From Porites lobata (taxonomy: Eukaryota > Cnidaria > Anthozoa > Scleractinia > Poritidae), in NCBI GenBank assembly GCA_942486035.1, contig CALNXK010000009.1, positions 664,001-728,000 of the forward strand: a stretch of DNA of 64,000 nucleotides. The letters run 5' to 3'. Within the stretch, counting starts at the first letter, position 1; each line of letters opens with the position of its first letter. Shown in pieces: positions 10,201-21,869 of this stretch. The notes under the pieces are model-generated. The model made no database searches and was not told the DNA's origin. It saw only the letters and a program-made list of their open reading frames with translations. A program made the position numbers and the translations under genes.

Positions 10201-13200
10201 CAATGGATGAATTTTCGTTCAGATGAAAACTCATGCGCTTAGGTGTTCAGTTCATGTGGAACCACCCTAACCGAATTAAGATCCTAGATGCCCAACTGTT
10301 CAAAATTTGAATGCCAAAATCAAGGTCAAATTTTAAGCCATTACAATTGAAAATTTGACTGGCACGGTGTGAACCCTATTACTGTCTAAATTTTTGTCCT
10401 TTAAGGGCATGGTTGCATGGATGCATGGTAACTCAGCTGGGAGTCACTATTTGTGATTTGCTAAAGTACGGTAGCAATAGGGCCATTTATACGAGGAAAA
10501 ATAAAAATTGTCTTAAATAAGAGAATATTTTTCTTTATGAGGGTAATCTAAGGTGAGAACAGCTTGTATAAATGGTTCACCCTTATTTCTGTTCAAACTT
10601 GTTTTCATGTGAATGTTGTTTTCTAATCCAGCTAGAACAAAGATTAACATTGCATGGAGGGGATGGGGAGGAAGGTCATTTATCTGAAAGTTTTTTTTTT
10701 CTTAGCTCCTTATTAAGAACAGGTGTTAATAAAATAAGACGCGTCTTAGTAAGTCGCGCCTTAAAAAGCCCGTTTATATGGAAAGTTTGCGTCTTATTTA
10801 AGATGTGTCCTATGTAAGACGCGTCTTATTTTTCCTCGTATAAATGGCCCTAATCTGTGCATGGCCAGATGGTAAAACCACTGACAATGAGAATGGTGAC
10901 ATGGTGTTGTCAATTCATCTTTGTTATTGTAATTTTTTTTATTTTTCTTTACTTTTCAGCATGTTTGATAGATTACTTCTCCTTCAAAGGTGTGATGCAC
11001 TTGGTATTTGACAGGCTTGATTGCAACCTTCATCACATCTTACTGAAGAACTCAAACAAAGGTCTTCCTCTTTACATTGTCAAGGAATGTGCAAGGCATA
11101 TTTTAGAAGCCCTGAGATTTTTAGCTGCAAATATGGTTGTTCATGGTGATGTCAAGATGTCCAATATTATGTGGAATGCAAACAGAGGACTTTTTCAACT
11201 TGTAGACTTTGCTCTGAGCTTTGAAAAGGAAAATCAAGTAAGATAGATTACTTAAATCTTTTCAGATTTAGTGGTTTACATCATTTTACCAGTAATATGC
11301 TTCATAAAAGTTTTTTATCTACATATCAGCTGTTATATTAACAGTATGAGTAATACTTTAAATATGCTGTAAATTGTTGCTGCGAAGCCCTTGGCTTGTA
11401 CATCTTTGTTTGGGTTTTAGGAGGGGCTTATATCTAAGGGGGATTATAACCAATGTCCGATCTCAAATGTTCATCAAGAGTCAACTAAACAGAGTAAGGA
11501 AATGCAGGGACCAAATCTAGGTGTTCGTTTTAGCAAGGTGTCTGTCTTATAGAGGTGTCCGTTCAGAGAGAGTTTAATGTGTATTTTTTGATCTCAAATG
11601 CAATCGAAAAAATAAAGAAAATATAAATAAAGCAACATATGATAATGATGTTAAGTGGAAAAAAAAATGGTCCTTTGTCTACCATTCTGGACTGAATTGG
11701 AATTTGGGATTTGTCATATTCCCAGTTGAACAAGTTTTTGAAAGACCTTATCCACGCATGCCATCATGTTAGACCTTCAAAGTTTTCAGAAGTAATTAAC
11801 ACTCAATACAGAATCCATGAGGCATCAGTAATGAGTTTTTTGTTTGAAAAAAATTATACAGTAGTAATGTTTATATCAGAAAATAAGCCGCAAATTTCAA
11901 TCTTTAGCCTTACCAGCCACTTCAGAGTGCTGGTTATCAGAGCCCTGAGGCTGGAATGTGGAACAGAATGATTATTGAAGGCACTGCTGACAGAAGCAAT
12001 TCAGTGAGTATATGCTTACATTTATTCAAAACAGTTTGAAATCATAATATGAATATGGCACTGTCTAATCAGGAGGAACATATATGAACAAAAGAAAACC
12101 CATTTAAACCCTTTTATAGTGAATGGCTTGACGTCACTTATGAGTGATTAACCCATTTGCCCCTAAGAATTTTGCTGAAAAACATGCTTTGAAGTTATTC
12201 AAGCCATTTTCTGGTCACTGTCTGTCTAGAGCTAGAGCTAGAACTTACCACAAAGCCATTTAAAACCTAGTGGCCTTCTGATCCAGGTGCAAAATATTAG
12301 CTTGCAAAGTTTAGGCTTCATTTTGGTGGGAAAAGCTTTTGGGAAAGCTTAATAGGATCTTAGGATTAGATGAAAGGAAAGGTAGGTGGGTAGTGGTTGG
12401 CCTCCATGACTGAATCGTGCTCATTCCGGTATGGTTTGAAAGATCTCTGCCCCCTGCACAAGTTAGCTGACAAAGTTCTCCTTGACCCTTAAAACTGATG
12501 AAATCATAAGCGGTAGGAGAGACATGGATCCCCACACAACGCGCTTGCGGACGGTTCAGGGGTGAATGAGTCTATCAATATTTTACAAATATTTGATAAT
12601 TTTCAAAAATTTTTAATGATATGGTTTATCACTAACAGTAGCCGTGTGCCATTGCACTGCATTTCATTTTTGCTAGGGATGCTGCTGTGCCAGTGATATG
12701 TGGAGTTTCGCCTTTGTGCTGTGGTACATGTACACAGGGACCCCAGCATGCAGATATGAAACAGGACAACCCAGTCTGTGACAACTGTTTAAAGGCAGAG
12801 GTACATTGAAACCATTCTCCTTTCAGCAGTTTTTTTACCTTCTTTTTTAGATAAGGAAAAACAAATTTGCAGTACTGAAAAGGTATTTTATCTGCTGGAA
12901 TGATTACACCAGAAGATTTTGAGCACAGCCTCAAAAAACACTTCATACCAAACAAATAGTACCATGTGCAAGAACTACTGAAACGTTTTCATTTAATTTG
13001 TTACACCATCAGAGACTCAATAGTTAGAGCTACTGTACTTGAGTGGAAGTGAATGGTTTTGAGGGTTATATTAAGAGTTGTTAATGTGATGAGCTCCCAG
13101 TTGGCTTAAGAGTTTAATGGTAAGAGCACTGCACTGATACCTCAGAGGTCATGGGTTCAAATTCCATTCAAGACAGACATTTTTCCAGCTTTCTTTTTGC

Positions 13201-16200
13201 AGCGGCTTAATTAGCATACATTTTCATGTTGTAAACTTATATTGATAAGAAATTTGCTCAGAGGGCAATGTTAGAAGCTTACTGCGACCTGATCGGCTCA
13301 CTTTTGTTTTGTTTCTCTGATGTAGGAAAGTCTTTGCCTTCATTTCAAACAAATTAATACTCAAATACCGAATGATGGAAGGAAGATCACGACTGAACAA
13401 AATGAGTTATTTTATGATTTAATCATGAAGTGAGTAAGTATCATTATTAAAATATATTATAAAGACAACCTGAAGTTCTTAAAAGTCCAACTGCTGGTAC
13501 CCCTAGCTAAAACAAAGAATATTATTTTCTAACTTTTTTATGAAACCTTCTTCTTGCACGTGCGTATTGTGTACTGTTTGCGCGAAACTGTTTGTTTTTT
13601 GCTGTTTGTATAAACCTATAAATAACTACTATGATTTGTATGACAGTTTGTACTTGCAGTAACAGATTATATTTCAATTTACGTTTTCGTACCACCTCTT
13701 TTATCACTTGAATGTATTAGTTAGTTAGGTGGCTAGTTAGTTCCTAGTCTTGTCTTTTGTTGGGGAAAGGACAGCAAGTCTTCTCCACTCTATCCAGTCG
13801 CTTGTCAGCATTATTAAAAAATAAATGCATCGTCCCACGAGATGTCTAGTGCCTTCAGATCATCTCTCACTGCGGTTCTCTAGGTTTTTTTTGGTCTGCA
13901 CCTTTTACCCAAGCAAGTTTTAGTTGATGATATCCTCAGTTCAGAAAGGGGGAATCAGCTAATGCGCAATGCAGCTTCACTAATAAACATACGAATGAAC
14001 ACAGCTATCCCAGAATAAAAATTCAACAGCAAGTCCAGAGACTCATCGGTGATTGACAGGTTACCCCAACCATGAGTAATGGTGGAATTCTACTGTCGCG
14101 TATTTTTGTGAAAATTTTACGCGCGTCAATAAAGTAGAAGCAATGTACAAATGGCCGCGCGTAAAAGTGAAGTTGAACGAGGTTCAACTTAAATGTGTAC
14201 GCGCGGCTTTTCATAAATTGCGTCCATTTTATTTACGCGCGTAAAAATTACGCTGGAGTGGAATTCCACCTAAGTCTCACGGAGGTCTCCAAAGCTATGA
14301 GCAAACGGACGCATTAACTCCCAAAATTGTTGGGAGTTGTTGCGTCCGTGTTGGCAGTGATGTGCAAACAAATGGAACAACTCTAAAAAATGTTGGGACC
14401 TGCAGTGCATTGTGGGAAGGATACAACTCATAAGACTTTGGAGACCATGGGTATTGCGCGTGCGTGGCCCCAACAATGTTCAGGAAGAATTGTATAAACG
14501 GATCCAACATTTTCCCGCTACGCTTCGGCGATCACGGAACAAAAGAAATGTTGCGAGTTGTTGGCCAACAAGGTTGCGTATTTTTTCACGGGGCTTAAAA
14601 GTTTGCGCTACATTTAAAACATCAGCAAGCTTTTTATGGTATTCAGAAAAAGTAACAAATGACTAATTTGTTTTCTTTATTAGGATGATAAAATGTAAAC
14701 CAGAGGAAAGGATAACGTCTTCTAATGCTCTGCAACATCTGTTTCTAGAGCCGTCTGCTGAGTTGCTTATTCCTAGTTTGGCAGATATGATGCTACTTCC
14801 GACCACCACCCTGCTAATGGACAACGTCTATTTACAACATGGTGAAGATCTCTTTTTTTTCTCATACAGTTAAACCCTGTTAATAGGAACACTGAGCAAA
14901 ATGTTGGTTTAAGGGAGGGGTAGGTGGGCAGTTTCCCAGAAACGTATAATCATGATCCGAAATACGCTTTTATTATGTTTTTATCTTATTTCTAATACTC
15001 ATTTCTTACTGTTATATTGTATTGTTAGTTAATCACTAGTCTTAATTTTTATAAATTGTAATTATCACACGGCATGTCTGAAAACCAGCTTGCTGAGCCA
15101 TTTACCGTGTTTAAATAAAGTTGATTGATTGATTGATTGATTGATTGCTTCTGGGAAACTGCCCACATACCCCTCCCCTAAGCCAACATTAACGCTTACT
15201 TCTCACTTAGGGAAAAATGTTGGCGTAGGGGAGGGGTAGGTGAGTAGTTTCCCATCATTCTCTCTTGGAAAAGTTTAATGATCCATATTTTCTCTAAATT
15301 TAACCCTCTTAATACGGACACCCTATCAGTCCAAACACTTTCTATGACCCCCTCAGTGTCCGTATTAACATGGTTTGACTGTATTTGTTAGCCTGCCAAA
15401 GTGCGTGATCAGAGTAGGTTTATAGTGCCTTTCGCTGGCGGGGTCTCTTGTCAAAACAACGAGGGAATTGAATTTGTTTCGTCGTCCACATTCCTTCATT
15501 CAGTGATAGTTTTTTCTTCCTTTTTTTGACCAGTTTTGCCGCTCAGAGAAAGGGATGATTTTATACGGTTAAGTTAAGAAGATATGATTGCATCGTATTT
15601 ACAGATTTTCAACACACAAAATTATATCTTTTTCTAAATTTCAATTTCAAGAAAGCTGAGAAAAAAGGTTAACTTTTTCTGATCAAGCACGGGAAACCGT
15701 CCCCTTCGAAAATATCACTACCTGACAGTTACTTTTGAAAACTTTCAAATGTAAAACCACCCTCTCTTAACAAAACATTAATTATCTGAATCTGCTACGT
15801 TTTACTTTTGTATAGCGGACTCTCTGAAGGACGTTGAGGAAATGTGTGCAAGGTTTGGTGTTATTCTACAAATCACAAGAGGTTCAACTGATGGGAAGGT
15901 AATTATGAATAAAGTAAGACAAACAACCTCTGAAGATTTATAACATGGAGCGGTGCAAATGTCCGAAACAAATAGCTTGAGTTGAACGCAAGCGACAGTT
16001 TGATAGCTCCATCTGGCAGGAAGTGGAATTTTTGAGGTCGGTGCACTTCTTCACATGCTATTCGAAGAAAGGTTTTACCCAAATTTATAGAGCTTTGTAT
16101 AGAGAGGGGCACCAACATGATGGCTGGAAACCACTTGACAGAAACATTTGTTTACAGTGGCGGATCCAGGGAGGGGCCCGGGGACCTGGGCCTCCCCTTA

Positions 16201-17290
16201 TTTTTGGACCAAGCTGAGGCCCGAAGGGCCGAAAAAATTTTTTTTGGGAGATCGGCCCCCCTTCCTTATCTGAGGGTCTGGATGACCCCCAACCCCCGAT
16301 CCCAAGGTCTGGATCCGGCACTAGTTTATTACCGAGTTTTTGCCACGAAAGCGTGAATTCATCCCTCGAGGAACACAAAAACATGAAAGTAATGCTTTTC
16401 CTTTTACCAGAACTGTTCAGACTGTTCAGATAGCAAATTCCCCCTCACCAAAAAATATATACGTCACTTTTTTAACTCTCGGCCGCCACGTAAATGCCCT
16501 GTCACACGAAAGGTTTATAGAAATTCAAGCGAAGAACCCTTTCGAAGTGAAAATCTTTTTAAAATATAAGTTTTTAGCTGCTCTAAAACATGGCTTCATG
16601 AAAGTAAAAACGTAGGAGGACAGATAGTTCTTTTTTTTTTTGAATTCTGTTGACGTCAAGTGAAAACCAGGAACTCACCATTTTCACATGAACCATAACG
16701 CACCTTTTTACCTCCCAAAAATTTGCATCACCATTGTTTTCGATTTCTCTTGGGACGACTGTAATACCTAGGAGAAACTGAAAACCACGATTCTGCCAAA
16801 GTCTGGGGTCAAACAAGGTGCATTACGGTATATGGTAAGTAACCAATAAAACAAGCGATAGAGTCTCCAAAACAGTCTCTTGGTGCTATTGGACGCGCAG
16901 TCTGAGTTCAAACAAGGTGCATTACGGTATATGGCAAATAACCAATAAAACAAGCGATAGAGTCTTCAAAACAGTCTCTTGGTGCGATTGGACGCGCAAC
17001 CACAGAATAGCCAATAGGCTAAAATTAGGTCTGTTCGTCCTCAGGTATTGATCCAATACTTTGACGCAGATGACTGCTCGCGGGCTCATAGTGCTCTTAC
17101 TGGGTGGATATACAATGGCAGAACAGTCATTACGTGCTTTTATCTTTCTGGAAAATCTAGTATTCCGGGAATTTTTACACCGGTTGAGCCCACACAGGAG
17201 AAAATCCATGACAACGAAAGTCCCGATACCCTTGGGAAAAGAAGTGTTGATTCAGAAAGTGAGTCTCCTGCGAAAGATAATGTCAATTAG
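7254..17290 (+). CDS. UHMK1: UHMK1/KIS-like Ser/Thr kinase with C-terminal UHM domain, 8 exons (449 aa)
   Basis: UHMK1 (KIS) is a nuclear kinase that binds splicing factors such as SF1 and SF3B1 through a U2AF-homology motif. Exons: 7254-7542, 10960-11237, 11908-12003, 12677-12777, 13331-13429, 14684-14841, 15816-15898, 17045-17290. They join in frame to 450 codons including stop; human is 419 aa. Visible: glycine loop GRGTCSVV (29-36), catalytic Lys60 (AAVKIFK), HGD loop (158-160), DFA (179-181, where DFG is expected), SPE (201-203), DMW of helix F (228-230), the pre-UHM segment LADMMLLPTTTLLMD, and the UHM (about 342-405; DVEEMCARFG, TGWIYNGRTV, CFY). The tail after about 405 is longer than in human. 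The exon 4/5 junction is the least certain: the donor is GTGACA and the acceptor the second of two AGs. Introns carry several MITEs and a SINE. Confidence 0.85.
8837..8864. repeat. Perfect 12-bp hairpin with TCTT loop
   Basis: GCCATCCGAGCG, TCTT, then the exact reverse complement. It lies in UHMK1 intron 1 and is much more GC-rich than its surroundings. Probably the core of a foldback repeat. Confidence 0.6.
9003..9077. mobile_element. Small inverted-repeat element
   Basis: ATTATCCAGGAGACT at the left is mirrored by AGTCTCCTGGATTAT at the right, about 75 bp in all, in UHMK1 intron 1. No clear target duplication. Confidence 0.4.
10478..10852. mobile_element. MITE with 27-bp terminal inverted repeats
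   Basis: The left end TAGGGCCATTTATACGAGG continues for 27 bp and is exactly mirrored at the right end (10826-10852). The interior carries several GACGCGTCTTA-type palindromes. It lies in UHMK1 intron 1, about 100 bp before exon 2. No convincing target duplication was seen. Confidence 0.75.
13098..13235 (+). mobile_element. tRNA-derived SINE
   Basis: A tRNA-like head with a B box (GGTTCAAATTCC) preceded by GGTAAGAGCACTGCACTGA, then a body ending near GCAGCGGCTTAATTAGC. It lies in UHMK1 intron 4. The A box is diverged, so this is an old copy and not a functional tRNA gene. Confidence 0.65.
14081..14270. mobile_element. Short MITE with GGTGGAATTC termini
   Basis: GGTGGAATTC at the left and GAATTCCACC at the right bound 190 bp rich in ACGCGCG motifs. 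TAA occurs just outside the right end, and TAAT just outside the left. A 3-bp TAA duplication would fit a Harbinger-type element. UHMK1 intron 5. Confidence 0.6.
14275..14590. repeat. Probable dispersed repeat in UHMK1 intron 5
   Basis: Contains the local palindrome CAACTCCCAAAATTGTTGGGAGTTG-like core near 14315-14340, plus further mirrored pieces (ACGGACGCA / TGCGTCCGT; CCAAAGTCT / AGACTTTGG) suggesting a decayed foldback transposon. The ORFs crossing it on both strands look incidental. Confidence 0.45.
14867..15381. mobile_element. TA-flanked pogo/Tigger-like element with a nested LINE-like tail
   Basis: The left end CAGTTAAACCCTGTTAATA and the right end, whose reverse complement begins CAGTCAAACCATGTTAATA, form imperfect inverted repeats of about 30 bp. 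Both are flanked by TA. CAGT termini and a TA target fit the pogo/Tigger group. Inside, an inverted pair near 14899-14942 and 15147-15190 encloses a segment ending AATAAAG(TTGA)n at 15114-15148. That is the form of a LINE or SINE 3' tail. The element begins about 25 bp after the exon 6 donor of UHMK1. Confidence 0.7.
16154..16323. mobile_element. MITE with CAGTGGCGGATCCAG-type ends
   Basis: CAGTGGCGGATCCAGG at the left mirrors CTGGATCCGGCACTA at the right. GTTTA occurs immediately outside both ends and may be a target duplication. The body is GC-rich with the hairpin GAGGCCCGAAGGGCC. It lies in UHMK1 intron 7. Confidence 0.65.
16802..16998. repeat. Two-copy tandem repeat, 99-bp unit
   Basis: The block containing CAAACAAGGTGCATTACGG (starts 16810 and 16909) is repeated at a 99-bp spacing with a few substitutions. 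It ends about 45 bp before UHMK1 exon 8. Confidence 0.85.
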
Positions 17291-20200
17291 TATATACACA
17301 CTCAGTGATCTTGGTGATTTAAGCAATCTGATTGGTTCGCTATCTCGGACTATTCAACAATATTCACCTCCTAGCGAGTGGATAATGTGTGAGCTCGGTG
17401 TTTTTCCCGTTTTTTTTAGAGAACGATCTTTTAAAAGTCGACAAAATCCTAGGGCTGACTTTTTTTAAGGCAAGAAAAGTTTTGGAAGGATTCAATACGG
17501 CGTTTTTCAATTTACTGTAGCAGGAGTTTTGTGCTCGATGGATTGTTTACAACTCCCGTGTATTCGCGTAGAAGAAGCCGTTTCGTGAACTCAGCGTTTT
17601 CTAAGAAGAAAATTTTGGCTCAAAAATCGAAGTTTATTTATGACAAACAAATTTAAAAGGAAATGTTTGCAGAAATTCTACATTTCAAGTAAACAGGAAA
17701 AAGAATGATACAGGAAGACGACCTCTTACCTCGAGCAACCGAGCCGCCATTTTTGTCAGCACTTCATGCGAAGAACGACACAACATGCCCTTTTGGCTAT
17801 AAACTTGGCGAGTCAACAGAAAACAACACAGCTCTACTTTTTTTTCTCAGGTAAGGAAACAGTTCAAACTTTTAGCGATTCCATTGAAGCCATTACGCTG
17901 TTGTTTGCGAAATGAGTAAACTTGTGAATTGCCATGTTTGAAAATTCTGCAAAGATCTATTTTTAAACTTACGCGTGATTTGATCTGTCAATCAAATCCT
18001 ACTTTTGAATGGTTTCCTTTCTGATTTTGTTGAGATCACTTCGTGTGTATATACTAAAACAATTATTCTTCTCAATCTCGGTGAATAGTGGCTTTGGGAA
18101 TATTTACCTCGCCGCTTTCGCGGCTCGGTAAATATTTTGCCACTATTCACCTCGATTTCAAAGAATAATTGTTAAATGTATGAAAACTGGTAACGAAAAT
18201 CTTGATATAGACCAGAAAGTAAAAACTTATTTTTGACAATCATCTCTTTTATTTGGTATCAATCAGGGGTATCAATTGTACTTAGCACTTGGGTCTCACA
18301 ATTCCTGCTTGAAGTGTTGAGTTAGGAGTAACGAGCAATGAATATGTCCAGCTCTCGCGGATCGCAGAACTTTATTCCTCGTTAAGTGGAACCCCGCCAT
18401 ATGGCCACCCTGTTATGATGATCACTTGGAATTGGCCATATATTTTTACCCTGGGGCGTGACTACCATACAACACGGGGGGCCTTGAACTTTTATCCTGT
18501 GTCGCATTCGGATCGCAGACGTAATCTAACCCCGGTTGGTAACAGATGGACTTAACCAGAAGTTTATGAGGTGGAGGTGGGGAATTTTCGAGCTACACGA
18601 ATTTTTTTGTTATAATTTTCCTTGTATGAATCTTTTTTAGGACATATCATGAATATTTTTTAGGGTTAATTGGCGTGCATGAATTTTTTTCATTTAATTT
18701 TCCCTTGCGCAAATTTTTTTTTTTTGTACTTCGCCCACACACCCCCACCCCGCAAATATATATATTTTTGTACTTCGCCCGCCCCCACCCCCTTAAGTTT
18801 TCTAATGGCCCCTCCCTTAGATCCGTCTGTGGCGCAGGCTATGAACTTTTTGTCCCAAAATCACTGTCGGAAGTTTAGCCAGTTTTAAACATTAATCGCG
18901 TTTTGACTCATTTCCAATTTGGTCGACCCTAAGAGCTAAACAATGTTGCGATGACGAGAGAGCGAGAGAGAGCATAAAACGTGGTCAGCTTTTACCTCCC
19001 CTTTCTCCATCAATAATCCGTTTTACCGGCACGACGTTCTCGTTGCCGTCACAGTTGCCGTCCGTAGTTTTAAACTCTCTAACAGCGCCTCTTGTCGACG
19101 CTTTTTGGAGTGGCGTTGAAATTAATCGTATAAAGCTGTGCTTTTACTGTAATCCGTACCCTGCAGTGTATCGTCGTATAAAGTAAATTAAAAAGTTTAT
19201 TGAAGGCCTCCGTATGATGAAGGATTAAGCATTGTTTAATTACTTAATCCTGCATTGACCGAATTTTCACATACTAGCCCGAGACATTCTATTTTGTGAG
19301 GGGAATTAATGAGGACTTCAGTTTCCTAAAGTACTGACAGAACTGGAAATAGATGAGTGGACTCGCCACAGACCCACCGATTACGATTTTCTAGACAGTT
19401 GTCGCCGTTGCTACTTGAATTGCAAACAAATTTAATCGATGCGTGACAAATGATTTTCTCAATGAGGTGTTAATTGAGAAGTGATAGAAGTTTACCTCCC
19501 AGGAGGTGGGGTAATGAGAGGTCTTGTTTACCAGCTGGCAAATTCAGAAAAATTCCTTAAAAGTTTGTGATATCTTACCTCAAAGTGATTACTTTATACC
19601 AGTGAGTCAATGTAGTGACATATAGATATTATCCATAAAACAACCACTAAAAATGATGCAAAAATGTGCAAAATTTGCCTGTGCAGATACCTTAAGTTGC
19701 AGAGTTGCAAACAAATAAAACCGCTCCGGCGAAGTTTTTGAGCTTGCGGATAATTAAGTTTGGTTGATTACTCTTAGTAATTTGGTTAGGTTTATCCAAA
19801 TTTTTCCCCGATGATAAGAAAAATTTGTAGCATTCCTTCTGAACCTAGTTTTTGCTCTCAATAGACCCCGTAGGAACCAGGGGTGCATGCTATGCAATCA
19901 AGCAATTTGTTAAAACGCTCACTTGTAGTTGTTTGCCAGTTTTGGCGAGAGGGAGTTTAACCATGTTAACCATGATTTCAAGAACGGAATTGTAGACCAT
20001 AAATTAAAATGTTTTGTCTTTAAATAATGGCTTTAGGGATCATAATAGTATCCGTCGAAAACTCGCTTTTTCTTTTTTCTCCTTTTGTTTCACTTTTATG
20101 CATTTACTTTCTTGAACTTTGTGAAATTAAATAACCTGAAGAAGGCAGACAGGTTGATTGATGTTGTCTAAAGTGAACAATAAAGTTTGAAAAGCTTGTT

Positions 20201-20420
20201 AGAGATGCCAAAGACGGAATTTGGCAATATTGGATAGCTCTGTATGTGACATACACATGCAAGATTACGCAACTTTAAAGTATTTGAAGGAATGTGAAAA
20301 CAGCACCGACAGTTTGACAGTAAATCTCCTGACCAGTTAAGTATAAATGGATCGAATGTAATGACTGTCATTTTCACCACACGTTTTACATACAATGTAC
20401 ACGATTGTTTTCTTTTTTGC
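17291..20420. other. Intergenic region between UHMK1 and the 345-aa gene
   Basis: No supported gene. It holds the UHMK1 3' untranslated region, the foldback element at 18058-18173, a T/C-rich low-complexity stretch at about 18590-18800, and otherwise AT-rich sequence without a long ORF. Confidence 0.5.
18058..18173. mobile_element. Foldback element, nearly complete palindrome
   Basis: AACAATTATTCTT at the left is mirrored by AAGAATAATTGTT at the right. Inside, GGTGAATAGTGG faces CCACTATTCACC, and GCCGC/TTTC/GCGGC forms the tip. About 116 bp fold as one long hairpin. Confidence 0.8.
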
Positions 20421-20423
20421 TTG

Positions 20424-20429
20424 TTTATT
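20424..20429 (-). terminator. Poly(A) signal candidate for the 345-aa gene
   Basis: AATAAA on the minus strand, about 255 bases beyond the stop codon of the 345-aa protein. Confidence 0.4.
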
Positions 20430-20684
20430 TAGATGCGAGGTTCAAGGTAAACTTACTATTTTCCGGCGTCACACTTGACTCGCTCTTTTTCCCATAACGA
20501 GACTAAATCAACCCTGATCTTTTTTATCCGCTGTGAGTATTTACTGTTGTGTGTATCTGAAAGGCATAAAACCCTTTTTACGAACTAATTATTTCTCTCT
20601 TAGTATGTCATATTGTGATAGCCAGTAGTATTCAAACTTAACGCTTGATTCCATATGTAAAAAACGATATTGGATGCCGATCAG

Positions 20685-21722
20685 TTATCCTTTCTTACTA
20701 AATATTTCATCAATTCCCAACTCCCTTTCTGGATCGTCTTTGTCCACTGCTTGAAAAGGCTTTCTAGGTCTCCGTACGTATCTAGCTTTCTTTGCCTCTT
20801 GTAACAGATCTTGCAAAGGAGGGAGGAGGTACACTGTTCTTGGTAGACCGTCCGGTGGGACATGCATATAAGGTGTTATATCAGAGTCTTCATTGTCATC
20901 GTCGATAAATTGATTTGGTGGTTGAGAAAGCCTATTTTGAATCCTGTCTTTAACAGCATCAAGGCTGAGATTTACCAAAAGAGAGTCAGCTTTTGGAGCC
21001 CCTCGTGGCGAGGCAGGTCGAATTCTCTCGGTTTCACCGCTGGTATCTGTTACAGAAACAGATATCGGTTGTTCAGTTGCTTGACCCGATGACGTCGTAG
21101 CCTCAAGGCTCAGTTTTCTCCTCGATTGCCGTCGCTTTGCAGTTTCTTTATTGAGCTTCGATGAAAAACGCGAAGAGTTAGCCTGGGCTTCTCTAATTGC
21201 GAACTCGGTATTTGTCCTTGAGGTTAGGTCTGGTGGAACCCGAGAAGTTAAAACAGATGTACTGTTCATGGAGGGTAACGTTGGTAACGATAAACTTTTT
21301 CGTCGTGTACGTAAAATGTCCGAATTTTGTGCCTCTCGAACCTTTCCTTTGTTGCCGTCCGTAATGGCATTGGTTGACAAGTCCGACATTTTGCCTTTTC
21401 GCACGTTTTTCCCAGATTCCATTCTCCTAAACTTTTTTCCCCTTCTTGCTGTATCATTTCTGGCTTTACTCGCCATTTTTTCACCGAATTGATCTAAAGT
21501 TCCCGAAGAATTCGCGATGTCTTTCAACTCGTGTTTGATTCGCCTCATTTCGTAATTCATGGAGTTTAAATTGGCTGTCTGATGTTCCTCTATGTTTCCC
21601 TTGTGAAGTTGTAAGCGATTGTGCGCGCGTTTGTTCAGATCACGAGCCATACTTGCATTGTAATCAAGCTGCTGGGCAGACAAAATGATATTGTTGCTGC
21701 GTCGTGGAACCCGATCAGCCAT
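20685..21722 (-). CDS. Uncharacterised basic protein, intronless (345 aa)
   Basis: I do not recognise this protein. The start is the first ATG (MADRVPRRS) of a longer open frame whose upstream codons lack ATG. No signal peptide or membrane segment is visible. The N-terminal third (about residues 15-75) is predicted helical and charged (YEMRRIKHELKDI), possibly a short coiled coil. The middle is very basic and Ser-rich with kinase-type sites such as RRKSLSLP and RRQSRRKLSL. After an acidic run (DDDNEDSD) comes a more ordered-looking end with DITPYMHVPPDGLPRTVYL and YVRRPRKPFQ. The length, codon-like composition and absence of stops argue that it is real. The composition could suit a nuclear or cytoskeletal scaffold, but that is a guess. 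Confidence 0.7.
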   Translation of the reverse strand: MADRVPRRSNNIILSAQQLDYNASMARDLNKRAHNRLQLHKGNIEEHQTANLNSMNYEMRRIKHELKDIANSSGTLDQFGEKMASKARNDTARRGKKFRRMESGKNVRKGKMSDLSTNAITDGNKGKVREAQNSDILRTRRKSLSLPTLPSMNSTSVLTSRVPPDLTSRTNTEFAIREAQANSSRFSSKLNKETAKRRQSRRKLSLEATTSSGQATEQPISVSVTDTSGETERIRPASPRGAPKADSLLVNLSLDAVKDRIQNRLSQPPNQFIDDDNEDSDITPYMHVPPDGLPRTVYLLPPLQDLLQEAKKARYVRRPRKPFQAVDKDDPERELGIDEIFSKKG

Positions 21723-21869
21723 CACGAGTAGAATTAATCGGTAACTGTCTGTCAAAATGATTTGCCGAGCAAGCACTCTCCCAGCTTTCAACCTCAATCG
21801 CCCTTTTAGTACGGTTGTCACCCAACGAAACAAAGAACTGGGACGTCTTGACAAGTCGTTGAAAATCAC

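Noticed and set aside
12778..12955. Continuation of UHMK1 exon 4 past 12777
   Set aside because: The kinase frame meets TGA at once. The GAG/GTACAT donor further on does not keep the kinase frame.
16085..16384. 99-codon minus-strand ORF rich in Gly and Pro
   Set aside because: It covers a GC-rich MITE in a UHMK1 intron.
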